A stretch of 64,000 bases of DNA from Macrosoma leucophasiata. Taxonomy: Eukaryota > Arthropoda > Insecta > Lepidoptera > Hedylidae. Each line of letters begins with the position of its first letter. The first letter of the stretch is position 1. The notes under the pieces are model-generated. The model searched no databases, was not told the DNA's origin, and was given only the letters and a program-made list of their open reading frames with translations. The stretch is taken from positions 20,236,619-20,300,618 of the forward strand of contig JAWQUS010000023.1 in the NCBI GenBank assembly GCA_036365455.1. Reading direction: 5' to 3'. The translations under genes and the position numbers were made by a program. Positions 33,981 through 45,360 of the stretch are shown here, in pieces.

Positions 33981-34340
33981 TTTTAACACCGCATTAGGCG
34001 TTGCTTTTGGTACATTGAATATAAAAATACCATGTGGAGAACTAATAAAATAATGTAATAACTAGCAACTAAGCATACGATCTCCGAAACCTTCATATAG
34101 GTACATTTAGCGAATGCACTCTTCAGCATTTTATTTAACTTAGTAACATAACGTAGATAATTGTCATTCATCTTCTTTGTTAAATTTTATTTTCCTTCAA
34201 TAATGTTTACTTACTTCAATAGTTACTATTGAAGAATATGATACAACTATGTCAAAAGCAGAGACAAACTAATGTAAACGGAGTCAAAGAGCAATGATAA
34301 TTGGTAGTGCTCTATTTGTGCAATCGATCGGAGTGGAGCT

Positions 34341-34602
34341 GGTGCGGGTGCGGGCGCAGGTGCGGGTGCAAGTGCGGGTGCGGGTGCGGGTGCGGGTGCG
34401 GGTGCGGGTGCGGGTGCGGGTGCGGGTGCGGGTGCGGGTGCGGGTGCGGGTGCGGGTGCGGGTGCGGGTGCGGGTGCGGGTGCGGGTGCGGGTGCGGGTG
34501 CGGGTGCGGGTGCGGGTGCGGGTGCGGGTGCGGGTGCGGGTGCGGGTGCGGGTGCGGGTGCGGGTGCGGGTGCGGGTGCGGGTGCGGGTGCGGGTGCGGG
34601 TG
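34341..34602. repeat. (GGTGCG)n hexamer microsatellite, ~43 units
   Basis: A nearly pure hexanucleotide array, with only the first few units varied (GGGCGCAGG, GGTGCAAG). It yields long open frames in several registers on both strands (Arg-Val, Pro-Ala, Pro-His, Cys-Gly); these are compositional. Confidence 0.95.
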
Positions 34603-34681
34603 CTCCATGTTTACCTCGTGACGAGTGATCTCGATCGCTTAGTTTCACGTTACACTTCAATTTACAAACTATTCCAAGTCT

Positions 34682-34755
34682 TAGGGTTCCCTACCTCAAA
34701 AGTGATAAAACTGGCCAAATGCGTATCGGAGCACGCACAATGAAGGGTTCCGCTT
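34682..34755 (+). repeat. 'GGTTCCGTA' repeat remnant
   Basis: TTAGGGTTCCCTACCTCAAA followed by AGGGTTCCGCTTTT. Confidence 0.4.
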
Positions 34756-34759
34756 TTCA

Positions 34760-35629
34760 AGTACATTAGTTAATCGACTATTACTCATAAAATTGTAAGC
34801 CCACTTAGCTGTGATAATTTTCCTTTCCTTATATTATGATGAGGTTTTAGTTTACCACATTGTTGACAAAACTATTCATGCCAAATGCAATTCAGATTCT
34901 GATAATTACAATCCATTGAGTTTGCTTGTTTTTAGTTTTATAATTTGAATAAAAGCAATTGCGATAGGAATACCTAAAAATAAAAAAAGCTAAGTTTATA
35001 GTAATGTCCATCAATTCCATTACTCATGCAAAATTAATTAAATAATGTCATAGGTAAATGAATGCCGTTCACATAAAATAAGATTGCGATTTAATGGACT
35101 ATGATTTTATTCTTATCTCATCACTTATCCCACCGGTAGTACGGAAGACAGAAAACAGGCGTGAACTGACGTATTTCTTGTCGTATAGTACTGCATGGTT
35201 TGCTTCAATCTCAACACTGCTATTTCCGTTGACATACCTGGTGTAAAACCAAGCTGACTGTACGGTGCAACCGTATCATTATGCACATTTTATAATATAT
35301 CGCTTATTGACATTCTTTATATATTTCGTAATACAAGACAGTTCGCGTATTGCTACCAAGAGCCCCGCGCGTGCTCTCAAACAAGCAAATCATTAAACAA
35401 GCATTATTCATTAATCAAGTCAAATTATTACAGTCCATTTTATAACTCAAACAAGTGTATTATTCCAATCAATGACTATATAGTGTAGTAGCTATCAAGA
35501 GACACCCCCCACATTGACTTTCATTTAAATATGTATACAAACTTGCTTAAGTCGATTATCCACGTCTTTTGCTACTATTGTGGCTAAAGAGATTGGCGGG
35601 TAGTTGCAGCAACATGCACGTTGTCGCAG
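34760..35629. promoter_or_regulatory. Upstream region of the dpr-like gene
   Basis: Unique-looking AT-rich DNA. CTATATAG near 35486 could serve as a TATA box, but GTCGCAG|G ending at 35629 could equally be a splice acceptor bringing in an upstream non-coding exon. I cannot choose between them. Confidence 0.25.
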
Positions 35630-35677
35630 GGTGCGGGCGCGGCGAGGCTGACGGGTGGCGGCGGCGGCGGCGGCGGC

Positions 35678-35735
35678 ATGGCCGCGCTCGCACTCGCGCT
35701 GCTCGCCGCGCTGCTGTCCTGCGCCGGCACCACAG
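35678..35735 (+). CDS. dpr: dpr-like exon 1 (signal peptide)
   Basis: ATG follows a (GGC)n run and has a good context (GGCATGG). Encodes MAALALALLAALLSCAGTT plus one base (phase 1); donor ACAG|GTACCT. The phase-1 end joins AA of exon 2 to make Glu. Confidence 0.85.
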
Positions 35736-38700
35736 GTACCTAACTCCTAACTACTTTTCTGCTCTAAACTAAGCCTTGGAAAAACACACCCAAGACAAAC
35801 GCCTCCTGATTTTAGCTCATGTTTTTTTTTTTATTTAAAGTGAAGATGTAACCGAAGTTGGAGCACGTTGCTCTAGAAAGTACCTATTCACTCTAGATTT
35901 GAAGAGGTTGTAGTTTTTAAAAATAAAGAAGCTGACAAAGTAAACCTTATCTTAGCTGTTGTATAATTAATGTAGAGCCGAAACGCTTCGTTCGAATTCG
36001 TGGTATGTTCACTGTGTAAGGATGATATTTCGCCGTTCTCCTAGTTGTCGTATTATAAAAAGGTGAAGAGGGAATTAGACTGTGTATACTGGAGATCGTT
36101 AGCACATTCGCCGAAATAGATCCTTTAAAAAAACCGTGTAGCGTCCACTACATTAAGGCGCTAACTAGTGGAATACAATGAAACCTCACAGTACTCGACC
36201 AGTAGGTACGGTAGATAGCGTGTCAATTCTCAAGAGTTGGCATACAACTTTCCAACGTCAATCACAGGGCCGCGGCCGACCAGGCACTATCACCTCGCCT
36301 GGTCGGAGGATCCCCCTTTTCGTCGGAGGAACATTTCCACCCGTTCCTTAACAAACGAAAGAAACATGTGCGGTAACTGCAAGTTCTTGCTATAAATGTG
36401 TCAATATGTCAGATTATGTCAAATGCAATAAAACGAGTCCGATCGGTGCAAATGTTATATTCGAGCTGTCTCTTATTCATAAGACACACATTGTACTATT
36501 TGCTAACTTTGCAAAAATGTGCGTGTGATAGCTCGTACACTCGTACAACACGCCACTTTACGGCGATGTTCAAAACCGAGCAGTTTTGAACATCGTCGTG
36601 AACATCGTGTTTACTAGCTTTGTGTCTCCAACCGAACTTGTGCTTGGATGTTACGGTTCTACGTAGTTCATTAAGACGAACGAATTAAGCTAACACAGCT
36701 GGGTACGTTTGTGGGTGTTTTGTACACGGATGATATTTAAATATTATTTTCTGAGGAGAACAAGCACCATTTTGTAACGTACAAAACTGTTATAAACCTT
36801 TTTGATTTAAGTTCGTTTGTCTTCAGAACGGCAGCGACGCGAAAGCGGTGTGAGCGTGGGCGCAGCGGAGCATCCGGCAGGAGGCGGCACAGTGGTGGTG
36901 GTGGATGTGGGAGCGGACGCGGAGGCGGTGGCGGCGGGGGAAGCGGCGGCGGAGGCGGAGGCGGAGGCGGCGGCGGAGGGCGTGCCGGCGTGGCGCGAGC
37001 TGTGGTACTCGTCGCTAGAGGCGCTGCGCCGCGAGCCCAGCATCAACAACACGCAGGAGGACGTGCTGGTGCAGCTCGGCGGGGTCGCCTTCCTGCACTG
37101 CCCCGTACGCAACCTCGGCGAGCGAGGGGTACGACTATACATACATATGTTTCTTTTTAAGCAACCGAAAGAATCATGGCAAGTTTCATACATTGATTTG
37201 TACAAAAAAAGTTGTAAAAAGATACAAGGTAAAACGGATTAGAAATATTACCTAGGGAACCTAAAAAACATTTTCTGGTATGTAAATTATTTTTAAATCA
37301 CCGGAATAAAACTCGACTTTCCTAACAACAGTAGAAGCACTCCATACTAAAGTTCAATTTCAAACTTTTTATTCCGGAGAGTTAAAAATATTTTAAGTAT
37401 TAGGAAATGTTGTTTAGGTTCACTGGATAATATTTCCATGCTGTTTTACCGCGTACCTTATTTTCATTTTTTCTGTACAAATCTTGCCATGATCCTTTGG
37501 AAATAAGCATGAAATTCTTATTATTGGAAAGAAATTTCAACGTAAAGTGTTGCCACTTCTGAGTCCTGAACTGTGATGCATCTGTGCCAAAAATTACGAA
37601 ACCATATTTAGTGACAAATAAATAACGGTTGGGTTAGACACTTGAGCTCTACCACCAGAAAAACTATGTACTTTTACTAATTGCCTGTATTACACAGACA
37701 ATTGCATTGCTTTGAATGCATATTCAAAGGTAGAAAATATCGAAAAAAAAATCTCCTCGGTTTCAACTACATCATTATTATCGAAAGCGAAATGACATTA
37801 AAATCTATTTGAAAGTTTATACAGTTATATCCCGCTTATTTCTTTTACGAGAAGCCATTTCTAAGGAGCTGCTTTTTATGGCACTAAAGATACGTATAGT
37901 CAAGTGGGTAAAGAAAATATTGTTGGCAGGTATCGTGGGTGCGGCGACGCGACTGGCATATCATCAGCTCGGGGGTCTTCATGTACACCAACGATGAACG
38001 GTTTCAGGTATGTCTTAATGTGAGAGAATGCCAGTCCAGGGAAAAAAATCCCCTTACATTATTCAACAATTTAACTATCCTATAAGATGAATGGAAATCA
38101 TAACAGATATTCAAAAATATAAAAAAATTGTAGGTTCTTCACAACGAAGGCTCGGACGACTGGATCTTGCAGATCAAGTATGTTCAGAAGCGAGACAATG
38201 GCACCTACGAATGTCAGGTACGAACATTACCCTTTTATGGGGGATTGTATCACACATTATTATCAAATATTATCAGGCAATACAATATATAATATATATT
38301 ATACAATATATATTTATATATAATATAGTGTTATTCAATATTAGATATGCCCTCTTGCTGAGAATCAAATATATACATGAAATTCGAATTCATCATAAAG
38401 TAATGTTTAGTGTATTTGCTAGGTATGAGAATCGGTTGTAGAATATTTTGTTACCCAAAACCTGTAAGAGTAGCCCATTCCAGTTTTTTTTCTTAATTAT
38501 GGGACAATTTTTTTTAAAGTTAGTGTATTAGAAAAAACGTAATTCTATTTTTTTTTTACCATTTAACCAACTTACATTTCTTATTAGCGATATTAATATT
38601 TTCACTTTAAAGCTATAAGGCGATACAAAGTTCATCGGGACTAGTAATACGAGTAATATACGAGTAAGGCTCGAAATACTCGTATAATCGACTTAAGACA

Positions 38701-40339
38701 TCTTTTAATCATGTTATCTCGTCACTTTTAAAGTCCGAAAGTTTTGTTCTAGCAAACAACGTTGAACCAAGAAGGAGGAAGCGACTAAGTAGTTGGCAAA
38801 TTTTCTATAATATACCCGACATTATGGAAAATTTTCCAACTACCGCGGGTTACTTACTATGTATCCTGTCATATTCGATGCATTAAATTAGCCTTTGATT
38901 ACGAAAAGAGAATGTGCAGGTATCGACGGGGTCGGGCACGCTGTCGCGGCTGGTGCACCTGCACATCGTGGTGCCCGAGGCCTTCATCCTGGGCGCCGAC
39001 GAGTACCACGTCGACGCCGGCTCCACCATCAACCTCGTCTGTATCATCGAAAAGGTCTCCCGTACTCCTATTTCGTCATCTTTAACGCTGCTTATCTATA
39101 CACATTTGAAACTTATAAGTTGTTATAAAAATGTATAATATATTATAATAAAAATATTATTATTTGTCTCGCAGCATGGGGTCCCATTTAAGCCTCGAAC
39201 CATTGTTAGGCTTGGGCGGGGACATACGTCCATCACGAAGAGGCATCTCGAAAATTTTGATCTACTTTGTAGTGGGTTGCATTCGGTGCAGAGGTACCCC
39301 TTCTCTCTGACTGCATCAATAGTCAATATAGTCACAGAGAGGCTCCGCAGAATACATGGAATTATTGCGATGAGAATGGACTCGCCAAAACTTGGGCTCT
39401 AATGATCCGTCACTACGACCAGTATGCCAGAAATGTACGATTGTGAAAAAGAATTGTAAAAGGATTTGAGCTTTTGTGGTATAAAAAAATCTTTTTAAAA
39501 AGGAGTCCTTGAAGTTTGATAAATTAATGTCAAATATTGTATAGCTGACAATTTGTAAGTTTTCGGATGAGTGTATGAATGTCTAATTTAGGAGAAATGC
39601 GGTCGTTTATACTTATATGTACTTTTATTAATTAAAATTAAACAGCTTCCACATCGTTTAAAGTACGCTTAAAAACGTAGCAGTCCTAAGAACAGCAATA
39701 TTGTGTTTAAAACAAGTATCGTTGCAATAGGCAGTATTGTAACATGTTGACGGTGGTGGTGGTGTGTGGCAGAGTCCGGTGCCGCCGCAGTACGTGTTCT
39801 GGTACCACAACGCGCGCATGATCAACTACGACGCGGCGCGCGGCGTGAGCGTGGCCACGGCGCCGGGCGCGCGCACTCAGTCCGCGCTCGCCATCCGCGC
39901 CGCCGCGCCCGCGCACTCCGGCAACTACTCCTGCCGCGCGCCCAACACCGAGCCCGCGCACATACACGTCTACGTCTCCGAGGGCAGTCAGTATCCCATC
40001 TCTGTACCTCACAACCGGGCGCGCGCACTCAGTCCGCGCTCGCCATCCGCGCCGCCGCGCCCGCGCACTCCGGTCTGTTTGTCTGTGTGTTTGTGCACGC
40101 TAATATCAGAAACGGCTTATTCGATTTGCGGTTTTCACTAATATATTGTGATAAGTTTTGCTTAACATTCTTCAACTTAGTGTCTGTTTCATGTGAATCG
40201 GTTCAGAAATAAAAAAGTTATGTCAATTTGAAAAATCGTATCGAATATTTTTAAGCTATTCTGTATCTTAATTCTATCTTTTAAGGAGTTTCGTACCTAA
40301 TAAGTAAAAACGGACCCTCCGGATAGCTAATCCTCCGTT

Positions 40340-40370
<31 letters not shown>

Positions 40371-43300
40371 ACCAGGCTGTATCTCATAATGGTGATAGCT
40401 AGAATGCTAACACTTACACAAATTATGTATTTCTGTTACCGCTATAATGTAGACGCTTTAAATTTTCACAGAATTTTTAGGTCTTATGTTGTATTCTAGC
40501 TTCCATAATAAATCTATATACATACAAAAAATAAAATGGGAATGTCTGTTTGCAATATTAAAATAACCGCTTTTTACTAAACGCATATGTATGTATTTTT
40601 TATTTTTAAAGAAAAATGGAAAGAAAAATTTGACTTCAGGCGAGGCTCGAACTCGCGACCTACTGGGAATCAAGTCCAGCCGCTCTTCCAATTGAGCTAC
40701 TGAAGCCCTGCCCGATTTGTCAAATCTTTCCTTCACATCTATTGCATTGCTTTATGGTAGCAGTAGCGCCATCTATTACCAACTATGCTAGTTAGGCAAC
40801 CGATATAATAGACTTTTCAGTTTATTGAATATCGTAAAGAAGTCGCTTTTACCCTTAATAATTGTTTTTTTTTATATTATTTCGCATTAACACATGCTTG
40901 TGAAATATATTTTATTTTTAAAGAAAAATGGAAAGAAAAATTTGACTTCAGGCGAGGCTCGAACTCGCGACCTACTGGGAATCTAGTCCAGCCGCTCTTC
41001 CAATTGAGCTACTGAAGCCCTGCCCGATTTGTCAAATCTTTCCTTCACATCTATTGCATTGCTTTATGGTAGCAGTAGCGCCATCTATTACCAACTATGC
41101 TAGTTAGGCAACCGATATAATAGACTTTTCAGTTTATTGAATATCGTAAAGAAGTCGCTTTTACCCTTAATAATTGTTTTTTTTATATTATTTCGCATTA
41201 ACACATGCTTGTGAAATATATTTTATTTTTAAAGAAAAATGGAAAGAAAAATTTGACTTCAGGCGAGGCTCGAACTCGCGACCTACTGGGAATCTAGTCC
41301 AGCCGCTCTTCCAATTGAGCTACTGAAGCCCTGCCCGATTTGTCAAATCTTTCCTTCACATCTATTGCATTGCTTTATGGTAGCAGTAGCGCCATCTATT
41401 ACCAACTATGCTAGTTAGGCAACCGATATAATAGACTTTTCAGTTTATTGAATATCGTAAAGAAGTCGCTTTTACCCTTAATAATTGTTTTATATTATTT
41501 CGCATTAACACATGCTTGTGAAATATATTTTATTTTTAAAGAAAAATGGAAAGAAAAATTTGACTTCAGGCGAGGCTCGAACTCGCGACCTACTGGGAAT
41601 CTAGTCCAGCCGCTCTTCCAATAGAGCTACTGAAGCCCTGCCCGATTTGTCAAATCTTTCTTTCACATCTATTGCATTGCTTTATGGTAGCAGTAGCGCC
41701 ATCTATTACCAACTATGCTAGTTAGGCAACCGATATAATAGACTTTTCAGTTTATTGAATATCGTAAAGAAGTCGCTTTTACCCTTAATAATTGTTTTTT
41801 TTTATATTATTTCGCATTAACACATGCTTGTGAAATATATTTTATTTTTAAAGAAAAATGGAAAGAAAAATTTGACTTCAGGCGAGGCTCGAACTCGCGA
41901 CCTACTGGGAATCTAGTCCAGCCGCTCTTCCAATTGAGCTACTGAAGCCCTGCCCGATTTGTCAAATCTTTCCTTCACATCTATTGCATTGCTTTATGGT
42001 AGCAGTAGCGCCATCTATTACCAACTATGCTAGTTAGGCAACCGATATAATAGACTTTTCAGTTTATTGAATATCGTAAAGAAGTCGCTTTTACCCTTAA
42101 TAATTGTTTTTTTTATATTATTTCGCATTAACACATGCTTGTGAAATATATTTTATTTTTAAAGAAAAATGGAAAGAAAAATTTGACTTCAGGCGAGGCT
42201 CGAACTCGCGACCTACTGGGAATCTAGTCCAGCCGCTCTTCCAATTGAGCTACTGAAGCCCTGCCCGATTTGTCAAATCTTTCCTTCACATCTATTGCAT
42301 TGCTTTATTGTAGCAGTAGCGCCATCTATTACCAACTATGCTAGTTAGGCAACCGATATAATAGACTTTTCAGTTTATTGAATATCGTAAAGAAGTCGCT
42401 TTTACTCTTAATAATTGTTTTTTTTTATATTATTTCGCATTAACACATGCTTTTGAAATATATTTTATTTTTAAAGAAAAATGGAAAGAAAAATTTGACT
42501 TCAGGCGAGGCTCGAACTCGCGACCTACTGGGAATCTAGTCCAGCAAAAAAAACAATTATTAAGGGTAAAAGCGACTTCTTTACGATATTCAATAAACTG
42601 AAAAGTCTATTATATCGGTTGCCTAACTAGCATAGTTGGTAATAGATGGCGCTACTGCTACCATAAAGCAATGCAATAGATGTGAAGGAAAGATTTGACA
42701 AATCGGGCAGGGCTTCAGTAGCTCAATTGGAAGAGCGGCTGGACTAGATTCCCAGTAGGTCGCAAGTTCGAGCCTCGCCTGAAGTCAAATTTTTCTTTCC
42801 ATTTTTCTTTAAAAATAAAATATATTTCACAAGCATGTGTTAATGCGAAATAATATAAAAAAAAACAATTATTAAGGGTAAAAGCGACTTCTTTACGATA
42901 TTCAATAAACTGAAAAGTCTATTATATCGGTTGCCTAACTAGCATAGTTGGTAATAGATGGCGCTACTGCTACCATAAAGCAATGCAATAGATGTGAAGG
43001 AAAGATTTGACAAATCGGGCAGGGCTTCAGTAGCTCAATTGGAAGAGCGGCTGGACTAGATTCCCAGTAGTTCGCGAGTTCGAGCCTCGCCTGAAGTCAA
43101 ATTTTTCTTTCCATTTTTCTTTAAAAATAAAATATATTTCACAAGCATGTGTTAATGCGAAATAATATAAAAAAAACAAATATTAAGGGTAAAAGCGACT
43201 TCTTTACGATATTCAATAAATTGAAAAGTCTATTATATCGGTTGCCTAACTAGCATAGTTGGTAATAGATGGCGCTACTGCTACCATAAAGCAATGCAAT

Positions 43301-44482
43301 AGATGTGAAGGAAAGATTTGACAAATCGGGCAGGGCTTCAGTAGCTCAATTGGAAGAGCGGCTGGACTAGATTCCCAGTAGGTCGCGAGTTCGAGCCTCG
43401 CCTGAAGTCAAATTTTTCTTTCCATTTTTCTTTAAAAATAAAATATATTTCACAAGCATGTGTTAATGCGAAATAATATAAAAAAAAAACGCATATGTAT
43501 ACACATACACGGTACATATACCAAAACAACATTTTTTTAAATTTTTGTCTGTCTGTCTGTTTGGCGGGGCCAATCTTGGGAACGGCTTGACCGATTTTGA
43601 CGGGTCTTTCACTGGCAGATAGCTGATGTGATAAGGAGTAACTCAGGCTACTGTTATCTCCATACATACACACCTACATACAAATAAGAAGAATTGGAGT
43701 GTCTCCGATTTTGACGGGACTTTCACTGGCAGATGATGTAATAAGGTGTCACTTACGCTATTTTATACTAGCTGCGCCCACGACTTCGTCCGGGTAGATA
43801 CTGAACAATCATATTTTTTCTCACGTAGACGAAGTCGCGGGCACATCTAGTAAGACAAAGAAGGGGTTTGAGACATTCGATAGAAATAAACTGAAAATCT
43901 CCAGAACCAAAAAATTCTATAACGTTTCTATACTTTCTTTGGGACCCATCAAATCAAAGTCCGAATCGTCCTTAAATTGAATTTCTTAAATATCTTGCAG
44001 AAGAGAAGGAACCGAACCGTACGCTGATGTAGTTTACACCTGTAACTTTCACTTAGCTCGCCAAAATTATTTTGATTGACTTCAATCCATGTCCACTAGT
44101 ACACGGTTTAGGGAGTTCCGATACTTTAAAAACTGTTCATCTTTTTCACGTCTAAAAGCTAAATCCTTGGAAAAGGAAACACTGGTCACACAAACAGTAA
44201 GCTAGTGAAACAACCTTACCATCTTACGCATCCTTTGTTAAATTTGACGATCTAGTTTGTCCAGCTTTGTGTGCCGACCGCAGGATCCGAAGGTCGTGCC
44301 GATGTGTTATAACGAGTGTGAGGGTGTTCGTAATCCTCAGAGTGTGTTTGTTGTTTGTTGCAGGCGACAAGATGGCGGCGACGCTGAGCCGCAACCGTGG
44401 CGGCCCGCGCGCGGCCCCGCGCTATCCGCCGGCCGCACTGCTCGCCGCCGCCGCCGCCATCGCCGTCGTCATGCGCCTCTAG
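35678..44482 (+). CDS. dpr: Dpr-family two-Ig-domain cell-surface protein (7 coding exons)
   Basis: Coding exons 35678-35735, 36827-37128, 37930-38007, 38134-38217, 38920-39054, 39773-39986 and 44364-44482 sum to 990 nt, giving 329 residues plus stop; all junctions are GT/AG with matching phases. The order is signal peptide (1-17, ALALALLAALL), an Ala/Glu-rich low-complexity stretch, Ig1 with C111, W123 and C173 (VSWVRRRDWHIISSGVFMYT, then DERFQ, RDNGTYECQVST), Ig2 with C215, W229 and C273 (INLVCIIEK, PPQYVFWYHN, SGNYSCRAPNTEPA), and a hydrophobic C-terminus ending at MRL with no cytoplasmic tail, suggesting GPI anchoring. Dpr proteins are neuronal surface receptors that pair with DIPs in synaptic partner choice. 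The sequence looks closest to the dpr12-like branch, from memory, so the paralogue is not settled. Intron 6 holds a 2.9-kb tRNA-like array. It is the last recognisable gene before the telomere. Confidence 0.93.
36827..37128 (+). CDS. dpr: dpr-like exon 2 (Ala/Glu-rich region, start of Ig1)
   Basis: Acceptor TTGTCTTCAG|AA. Encodes a GC-rich stretch with about 40 Ala/Glu/Gly residues (EAEAEAAAEG), then TQEDVLVQLGGVAFLHCPVR and NLGERG; donor GGG|GTACGA. This low-complexity stretch is unusual for the family and is probably lineage-specific. Confidence 0.85.
37551..37663 (-). repeat. ACTGGTGGTAG SINE-like repeat remnant in intron 2
   Basis: Old copy: GTTGCCACTTCTGAGTCCTG at the left and GAGCTCTACCACCAG at the right. 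Confidence 0.55.
37930..38007 (+). CDS. dpr: dpr-like exon 3 (Ig1 core)
   Basis: 26 residues, VSWVRRRDWHIISSGVFMYT to NDERFQ: the most diagnostic block of the Dpr family. Acceptor GGCAG|GT, donor CAG|GTATGT. Confidence 0.95.
38134..38217 (+). CDS. dpr: dpr-like exon 4 (Ig1 end)
   Basis: 28 residues ending RDNGTYECQ with the second Ig1 cysteine; acceptor TGTAG|GT, donor CAG|GTACGA. Confidence 0.95.
38920..39054 (+). CDS. dpr: dpr-like exon 5 (Ig1-Ig2 linker, Ig2 first Cys)
   Basis: 45 residues VSTGSGTLSRLVHLHIVVPE to INLVCIIEK; the donor AAG|GTCTCC is weak but the phase is required by exon 6. Confidence 0.92.
39773..39986 (+). CDS. dpr: dpr-like exon 6 (Ig2)
   Basis: 71 residues from SPVPPQYVFWYHNARMINYD to AHIHVYVSEG plus one base. 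The donor GCA|GTCAGT is deduced from phase with exon 7. 59 bp of this exon (39863-39921) are duplicated exactly in the following intron at 40015-40073. Confidence 0.9.
40015..40073 (+). repeat. 59-bp exact duplicate of dpr exon 6 in intron 6
   Basis: Identical to 39863-39921, 152 bp downstream, just past the exon 6 donor. It has no splice acceptor of its own and does not preserve the exon structure. Confidence 0.9.
40285..40400 (+). repeat. 'GGTTCCGTA'-type repeat remnant
   Basis: AAGGAGTTTCGTACCTAATA followed by a TCTGTCTGTCCGTCC run. Confidence 0.4.
40593..43487. repeat. Palindromic array of ~310-bp units with tRNA-like cores
   Basis: Seven minus-strand cores (40632-40707, 40944-41019, 41255-41330, 41562-41637, 41874-41949, 42185-42260, and 42497-42545 truncated) meet three plus-strand cores (42711-42786, 43023-43098, 43334-43409) head-to-head at 42545/42546. 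Unit spacing is 307-312 bp and identity is very high. Each core has an A-box-like TAGCTCAATTGG and a B-box-like GAGTTCGAGCCTCG, a seven-pair acceptor-like stem (GCTTCAG/CTGAAGT, including a G-T pair), and AAATTTTTC downstream. The anticodon arm is imperfect, so it is tRNA-like rather than a sure tRNA. The array is flanked by AACGCATATGTAT at 40580-40592 and 43488-43500. Confidence 0.92.
42711..42786 (+). pseudogene. tRNA-like core, representative plus-strand copy
   Basis: 76 nt. Acceptor stem GCTTCAG/CTGAAGT; T8-A9; D arm GCTC…GAGC; anticodon arm with CTGG/CCAG pairing and a CTAGATT loop (would read AGA); T arm GCGAG-TTCGAGC-CTCGC. A serine tRNA (AGA) should have a long variable arm, which is absent, and the anticodon stem has a mismatch, so function as a tRNA is unlikely. 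Outer flanks GGAAAGATTTGAC and GTCAAATTTTTCTTTCC are near-inverted repeats. Confidence 0.55.
43510..43850. repeat. Helitron-like / microsatellite-associated repeats in intron 6
   Basis: TGTCTGTCTGTCTGTTTGGCG, then two near copies of CGATTTTGACGGGTCTTTCA (43591 and 43707), then opposed 'GAAGTCG' ends: TACTAGCTGCGCCCACGACT and ACGAAGTCGCGGGCACATCT. Confidence 0.5.
44364..44482 (+). CDS. dpr: dpr-like exon 7 (C-terminal anchor)
   Basis: Acceptor TTGTTGCAG|GC. Encodes DKMAATLSRNRGGPRAAPRY then a hydrophobic PPAALLAAAAAIAVVMRL end and TAG. The DKMAA segment after Ig2 matches the usual Dpr C-terminal arrangement. Confidence 0.85.
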
Positions 44483-45360
44483 GGGACCGCCTCCTCATCG
44501 CAAATGTACACGCACGGATTCTTGTGAACACAGTGTCTTTTTTTAAATGTGCAATAATAATCGTTCCGCGCCGCTCGAATCCTTCCATTTCGAGAAAAGT
44601 GAACGTTGCTATTGACATACGCGAAAATCTAATATGATCTCATACGAGTACGAGGCGTTACAAGGTATGTGACGCGACTGGAACGTTTAAATTATTTCAT
44701 AGTACTGTTGTTATATTAATGTTACGTTGGATACTCGTCCTTGACTAGTAATAATTTGGAATCGACGTTCGACGACGACTCGTTTCGCGCGCCGTCTGCC
44801 GGTGTTGATTAACGGTGTTGAATTATTTGCATTGACAAAGTTTATGTTTGTAGTGGCCACGTTGAGAACGCGGTCACTATGACAACCGAATTGGATGTTT
44901 TGTAAATATTAGATCTATGTCGTTCGACATTCATAAACGATAAATAAACTTATGTCATCTATATACCTGAACCATCCGGAGCTGATCAAAAGTTGCCATC
45001 ACTATCACTATCATAATTATGTGTTATTAAACATTTAAATGACAGGCAAAACAGGTAAATCAATAATAATTATGTTCATAAAGTTACTTTTGAGACAGCG
45101 CGGATGTTATGGGAGGCAGTTGATTGGACTTGCTCACTTTTTGTTAATATTAAACTAACACTGTCCACGCACCATTTGTACATATAATATTAAAGTTACT
45201 ATAGTTAATATACGAAATAAGCGATATATTGTGTACATAAATAAGTCAACGCAACAATTGCATATTGTAACGCATAATTACATTTAAACTGAATACACCG
45301 TCATGGAACTGAACTCTTATACAAATAAGTAAGAATTTTTCCTTTCATAATAAAATCAAA
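44483..45360 (+). promoter_or_regulatory. 3' UTR and polyadenylation signals of the dpr-like gene
   Basis: AATAAA hexamers lie at about 44943-44948 and 45349-45354; either could end the transcript. Confidence 0.5.

Noticed and set aside
34247..34743. Long open frames (Pro-Ala, Arg-Val, Cys-Gly, Pro-His repeats) on both strands
   Set aside because: They come from the (GGTGCG)n microsatellite, which has no stop in several frames; no gene signals flank it.
36817..37242. Start of a separate gene at 36817
   Set aside because: The codon is TTG inside the polypyrimidine tract; the frame is exon 2 read through its acceptor and donor sites.
39707..40212. Several overlapping GC-rich frames on both strands
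   Set aside because: Shadows of dpr exon 6; only the frame with Ig2 motifs and matching splice phases is kept.
42711..42786. Functional tRNA-Ser(AGA) gene
   Set aside because: No long variable arm, a mismatch in the anticodon stem, and the core is embedded in a dispersed repeat; called tRNA-like only.
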